Origin: Streptomyces sp. HNM0574
GTDB lineage: Bacteria; Actinomycetota; Actinomycetes; Streptomycetales; Streptomycetaceae
Reading direction: 5' to 3'
Assembly (NCBI RefSeq): GCF_012726235.1
Contig: NZ_JAASAH010000004.1
Location: 310,001 to 374,000, forward strand
DNA: 64,000 nucleotides
Both the position numbers and the translations under genes were made by a program. Shown here one piece after another: positions 61,857 through 64,000 of this stretch; positions within the stretch are counted from its first letter, which is position 1, and each line of letters begins with the position of its first letter. Under the pieces are notes generated by a model. The model saw nothing but the letters and a program-made list of their open reading frames with translations. It had not been told where the DNA came from and searched no databases.

Positions 61857-62024
61857 CCGTCGCGGCCGGGCCGGGTGCGACCCGGTGTGCGCCCGTGCCC
61901 CCAGGCGTGCGCGGCCCGTGCGGCGGCATGGAAGGGCGGCCAACTCGGGTATGAGACGGGCCGGTTGAGCAACAGGGGCGTCATCGGGGACGCCTCCGGC
62001 GCGCGTCGACCGCGGGGAGGCACC

Positions 62025-63443
62025 GTGCTCATCAGCAGCGCAGCAGGCACCGGCCGCACGCAGGACGCCGACGTCGTCGTGGTGGGCGCGGGGGTGTCCG
62101 GGCTCGCGGCGGCGCACCATCTGGCCCGCGCCGGGGTGCGGGTCCTCGTCCTGGAGGCGGAGGACCGTACCGGCGGGCGGATGGCGACCGACGGCGTCGA
62201 CGGCTACCGGCTGGACCGCGGCGGCCAGTTGCTCTGTCCCGACTGGCCGGAGCTGGCCCGGCTGCCGGCGCTCGCCCCGCTCGCGCTGCGGCCGTTCGCG
62301 CCGGGCGCGCTGCTGCGGGCCGGGGAGCGCACCTACCGGGTGGGCGATCTGCGCCACCCGGGGCTGCCGGGCCGTCCGGCGGGCGGGGGGCGTGCGCCGG
62401 TGCCGGGCCAGGCCGCGCGGGGCGAGCGGGTGCAGCGGGGTTTCGGGGCCGCCCGTGCGCAGGCGACGGCGCGGACCCGGTGGGCGATGACGGGCGCGCT
62501 GGACGTGGTCCGGCTGCGGACGGCGCTGACCCGGTTCGCGGCGACCTCGCCGCAGCGGCTGCTGTCCCGGCCCGAACTCCCGGCGGGGCAGGCGCTGTCG
62601 GCGCGGGGGCACAGCGTGCACATGGTCGAGCCGCTGATCCGTCCGCTGCTCGCGGCGCTGCTGTCCGACCCGGGTCTGACGACGTCGAGCCGGATCGCCG
62701 ACGTGACCCTGCGCGGCTTCGTCCGCGCGGGCCTGTGCCTGCCGGCGGGCGGGCTCGACGCCGTGCCCCGGCTGCTGGCCGGGGCGCTGCCGGAGGGCAC
62801 GGTGCGGACGGGGGTGCGGGTGACGGCGGTGACCACGAACAGCGTGACGACCGAGGAGCACGGGGTGCTCTCCTGCCGTGCCGTGGTCATCGCGACGGGG
62901 GCGCGCGCCGCCGCCGGGCTGCTGCCGGGGCTGCGCGTCCCGGACTTCCATCCGGTGACGGTGCTGCACCACGCGGCCGACGAACCGCCGCTGCTGTCCC
63001 CGGCGTTGGTGGTGGAGGGCGGGACGCGGCGCGGTCCCGTCTCGCACACCTGGGTGGCCTCCGCCGTCGATCCGACCCGGTCCCGGCCGGGGCTGCCGCT
63101 GGTGACCTCGGTGGTGCTGGGCGCGGCCGCCGGTGATCCGCCGTCGGTGCTCGACAAGGCGGCCCGGGCCCAGCTCGGGGCGCTGTACGGGGCGTCGGCG
63201 GAGCGCTGGTCGCTGCTGTCGGCGACGCGTGACGACTGCGCGGTACCGGCGATGCCGGCGCCGCACGACGTACGGCGTCCGGTGCGGGTTCTGTCGGGTC
63301 TCTACGTATGCGGGGACCACCGGGACACGAGTACGGCGCAGGGTGCGCTGACCTCGGCGCGGCGGGCGGCGCAGGAGGTGCTGCGGGACTTCGGGCTGCC
63401 GCTGCCCACTCCGGGAGGCCGGGCCGAGAGGGCTGCGGCCTGA
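62025..63443 (+). CDS. FAD-dependent amine oxidase/desaturase-like oxidoreductase
   Basis: A protein of 472 residues. N-terminal FAD motif VVVVGAGVSGLAAAHHLARAG followed by LEAEDRTGGRMATD; C-terminal motif near GLYVCGDHRDTSTAQGALTSARRAA closes the FAD site. It belongs to the NAD(P)/FAD-dependent amine oxidase and phytoene-desaturase-like superfamily; the substrate is not readable. GTG at 62025 follows GGGGAGGCACC. The 168 bp upstream show nothing specific. Confidence 0.85.
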   Translation: MLISSAAGTGRTQDADVVVVGAGVSGLAAAHHLARAGVRVLVLEAEDRTGGRMATDGVDGYRLDRGGQLLCPDWPELARLPALAPLALRPFAPGALLRAGERTYRVGDLRHPGLPGRPAGGGRAPVPGQAARGERVQRGFGAARAQATARTRWAMTGALDVVRLRTALTRFAATSPQRLLSRPELPAGQALSARGHSVHMVEPLIRPLLAALLSDPGLTTSSRIADVTLRGFVRAGLCLPAGGLDAVPRLLAGALPEGTVRTGVRVTAVTTNSVTTEEHGVLSCRAVVIATGARAAAGLLPGLRVPDFHPVTVLHHAADEPPLLSPALVVEGGTRRGPVSHTWVASAVDPTRSRPGLPLVTSVVLGAAAGDPPSVLDKAARAQLGALYGASAERWSLLSATRDDCAVPAMPAPHDVRRPVRVLSGLYVCGDHRDTSTAQGALTSARRAAQEVLRDFGLPLPTPGGRAERAAA

Positions 63444-63585
63444 GCCGGGGAACGGGCTCACCACGCACCCCAGGAGAATCGAACACCTCTCCCAACTCCC
63501 CTTTTCACCAGGGAGTTTTGTCAGTGGTGGCCAGTAAGGTGGATACCGAACCGCTTGGGGTTCCGATTCTTGAGGAGGTCCGCCG

Positions 63586-63924
63586 ATGACCGCTGCCCGC
63601 ACCCTGACAGCACCGAGGACAGCTCCCCGCACGTCCGGCTCCGCCCCGTCCCGCGCCCGCGCGGGTGCCCAGCGTCCGCTGCCCGGCATGTCCGTACTGC
63701 CGGTTCTCCCGAAGAAGCCGCTCCCGGCCGGAATGCCGCGCGAGTGGTACGAATCCCACAACCGCAGGCTGAAGGCGATGCGGATCGCCATCGCCCTGCT
63801 CGACTCCGGCGTCTACACCCCGTACCAGGCGCGCAACCGCGCGATACGCCGGGCCGCGGCCCGGATCGGCGTGCGTCCGCCGTCCAACACCACGTGCCGG
63901 ATGGTCCGTTCACTGCTGCCGTGA
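63586..63924 (+). CDS. Small basic conserved protein of unknown function
   Basis: A protein of 112 residues. The first 45 are Ala/Arg/Pro-rich and disordered; the rest is basic and helical (REWYESHNRRLKAMRIAIALL, YTPYQARNRAIRRAAARIG). It may bind nucleic acid, but no family is recognised. Strong ribosome-binding site GAGGAGGT. Possible -35 TTGTCA at 63514-63519 with a weak -10. Confidence 0.7.
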   Translation: MTAARTLTAPRTAPRTSGSAPSRARAGAQRPLPGMSVLPVLPKKPLPAGMPREWYESHNRRLKAMRIAIALLDSGVYTPYQARNRAIRRAAARIGVRPPSNTTCRMVRSLLP

Positions 63925-63943
63925 CACCTCCTCCACGACAGTC

Positions 63944-63979
63944 CGGGGTCCCGTCGCCCGCCGGGGCGACGGGACCCCG
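63944..63979 (+). terminator. Terminator near the right edge
   Basis: Perfect 16-bp stem CGGGGTCCCGTCGCCC with a 4-base loop, 20 nt after the last gene. Confidence 0.8.
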
Positions 63980-64000
63980 TCCGTCCTCTTCGGGGCCGCT

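Noticed and set aside
1-64000. CRISPR arrays, tRNA or rRNA genes, prophage or integrase genes
   Set aside because: No regular spaced repeats, cloverleaf-like stretches or phage genes were recognised; the only mobile element seen is the TnpB unit.

Overview
The window is 64 kb of very GC-rich DNA with GTG/ATG starts, many 4-bp stop/start overlaps and long GC hairpins between genes. Gene content and order fit a Streptomyces chromosome core: qcr/cta respiratory genes, nadA, pspA, cobUTS, pepA, lpd, E2 and aceE, with the lip genes probably just beyond the right edge. Assignments come from reading the sequence and from family knowledge; no database search was run.

Layout. 0.1-6 kb: a GT87-like membrane glycosyltransferase, a lipoprotein with an HEAVH metal site, an NlpC/P60 cell-wall hydrolase behind a probable c-di-AMP riboswitch, and a NYN nuclease with a zinc-ribbon partner. 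6-12.7 kb: rhomboid protease, Lrp-type ligand-binding protein, then a secreted acidic protein-kinase-regulator operon, an SLC13 carrier and glycerate kinase. The last two transcription units begin behind matching tandem TCAT sites. 12.7-17.2 kb: a class-V PLP enzyme under a SAM-IV riboswitch with a six-codon leader ORF, an amino-acid permease and trpD. 17.3-26.8 kb: ctaE-qcrCAB and ctaCDF, separated by a degenerate receiver protein and an L,D-transpeptidase. 27-34.5 kb: a NifS-TusA fusion, adenosine kinase, an IscA/ErpA carrier, nadA and a GNAT protein. 34.6-41.3 kb, all leftward: pspA, pspAA, a NarL-type two-component system and an RND permease, which looks like an envelope-stress block. 41.5-47.5 kb: DUF3043, a methyltransferase with no canonical start, a propeller protein, and an MBL-CobU fusion with cobT and cobS. 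47.7-57 kb: pepA, lpd, a two-lipoyl E2, a GntR/FCD regulator and aceE, whose promoter carries a palindrome. 57-64 kb: the metS/metP transporter, a solitary TnpB element, a DUF4240 protein, a TIGR01777 epimerase, a FAD oxidoreductase and a small conserved protein.

Themes. Respiration (bcc-aa3), Fe-S and sulfur handling (NifS-TusA, ErpA, NadA, the SAM-IV-controlled PLP enzyme), the pyruvate dehydrogenase parts and cobalamin nucleotide-loop assembly make up most of the window. The only clear mobile DNA is the 1.4-kb TnpB element, which has hairpin ends, an outer 10-bp repeat and no TnpA. The most useful leads are the SAM-IV/leader-ORF arrangement, the paired TCAT operators, the TnpB element with its putative omega RNA, the CobT motif lacking its expected glutamate, the palindrome over the ctaE start codon and the palindrome inside the aceE promoter.
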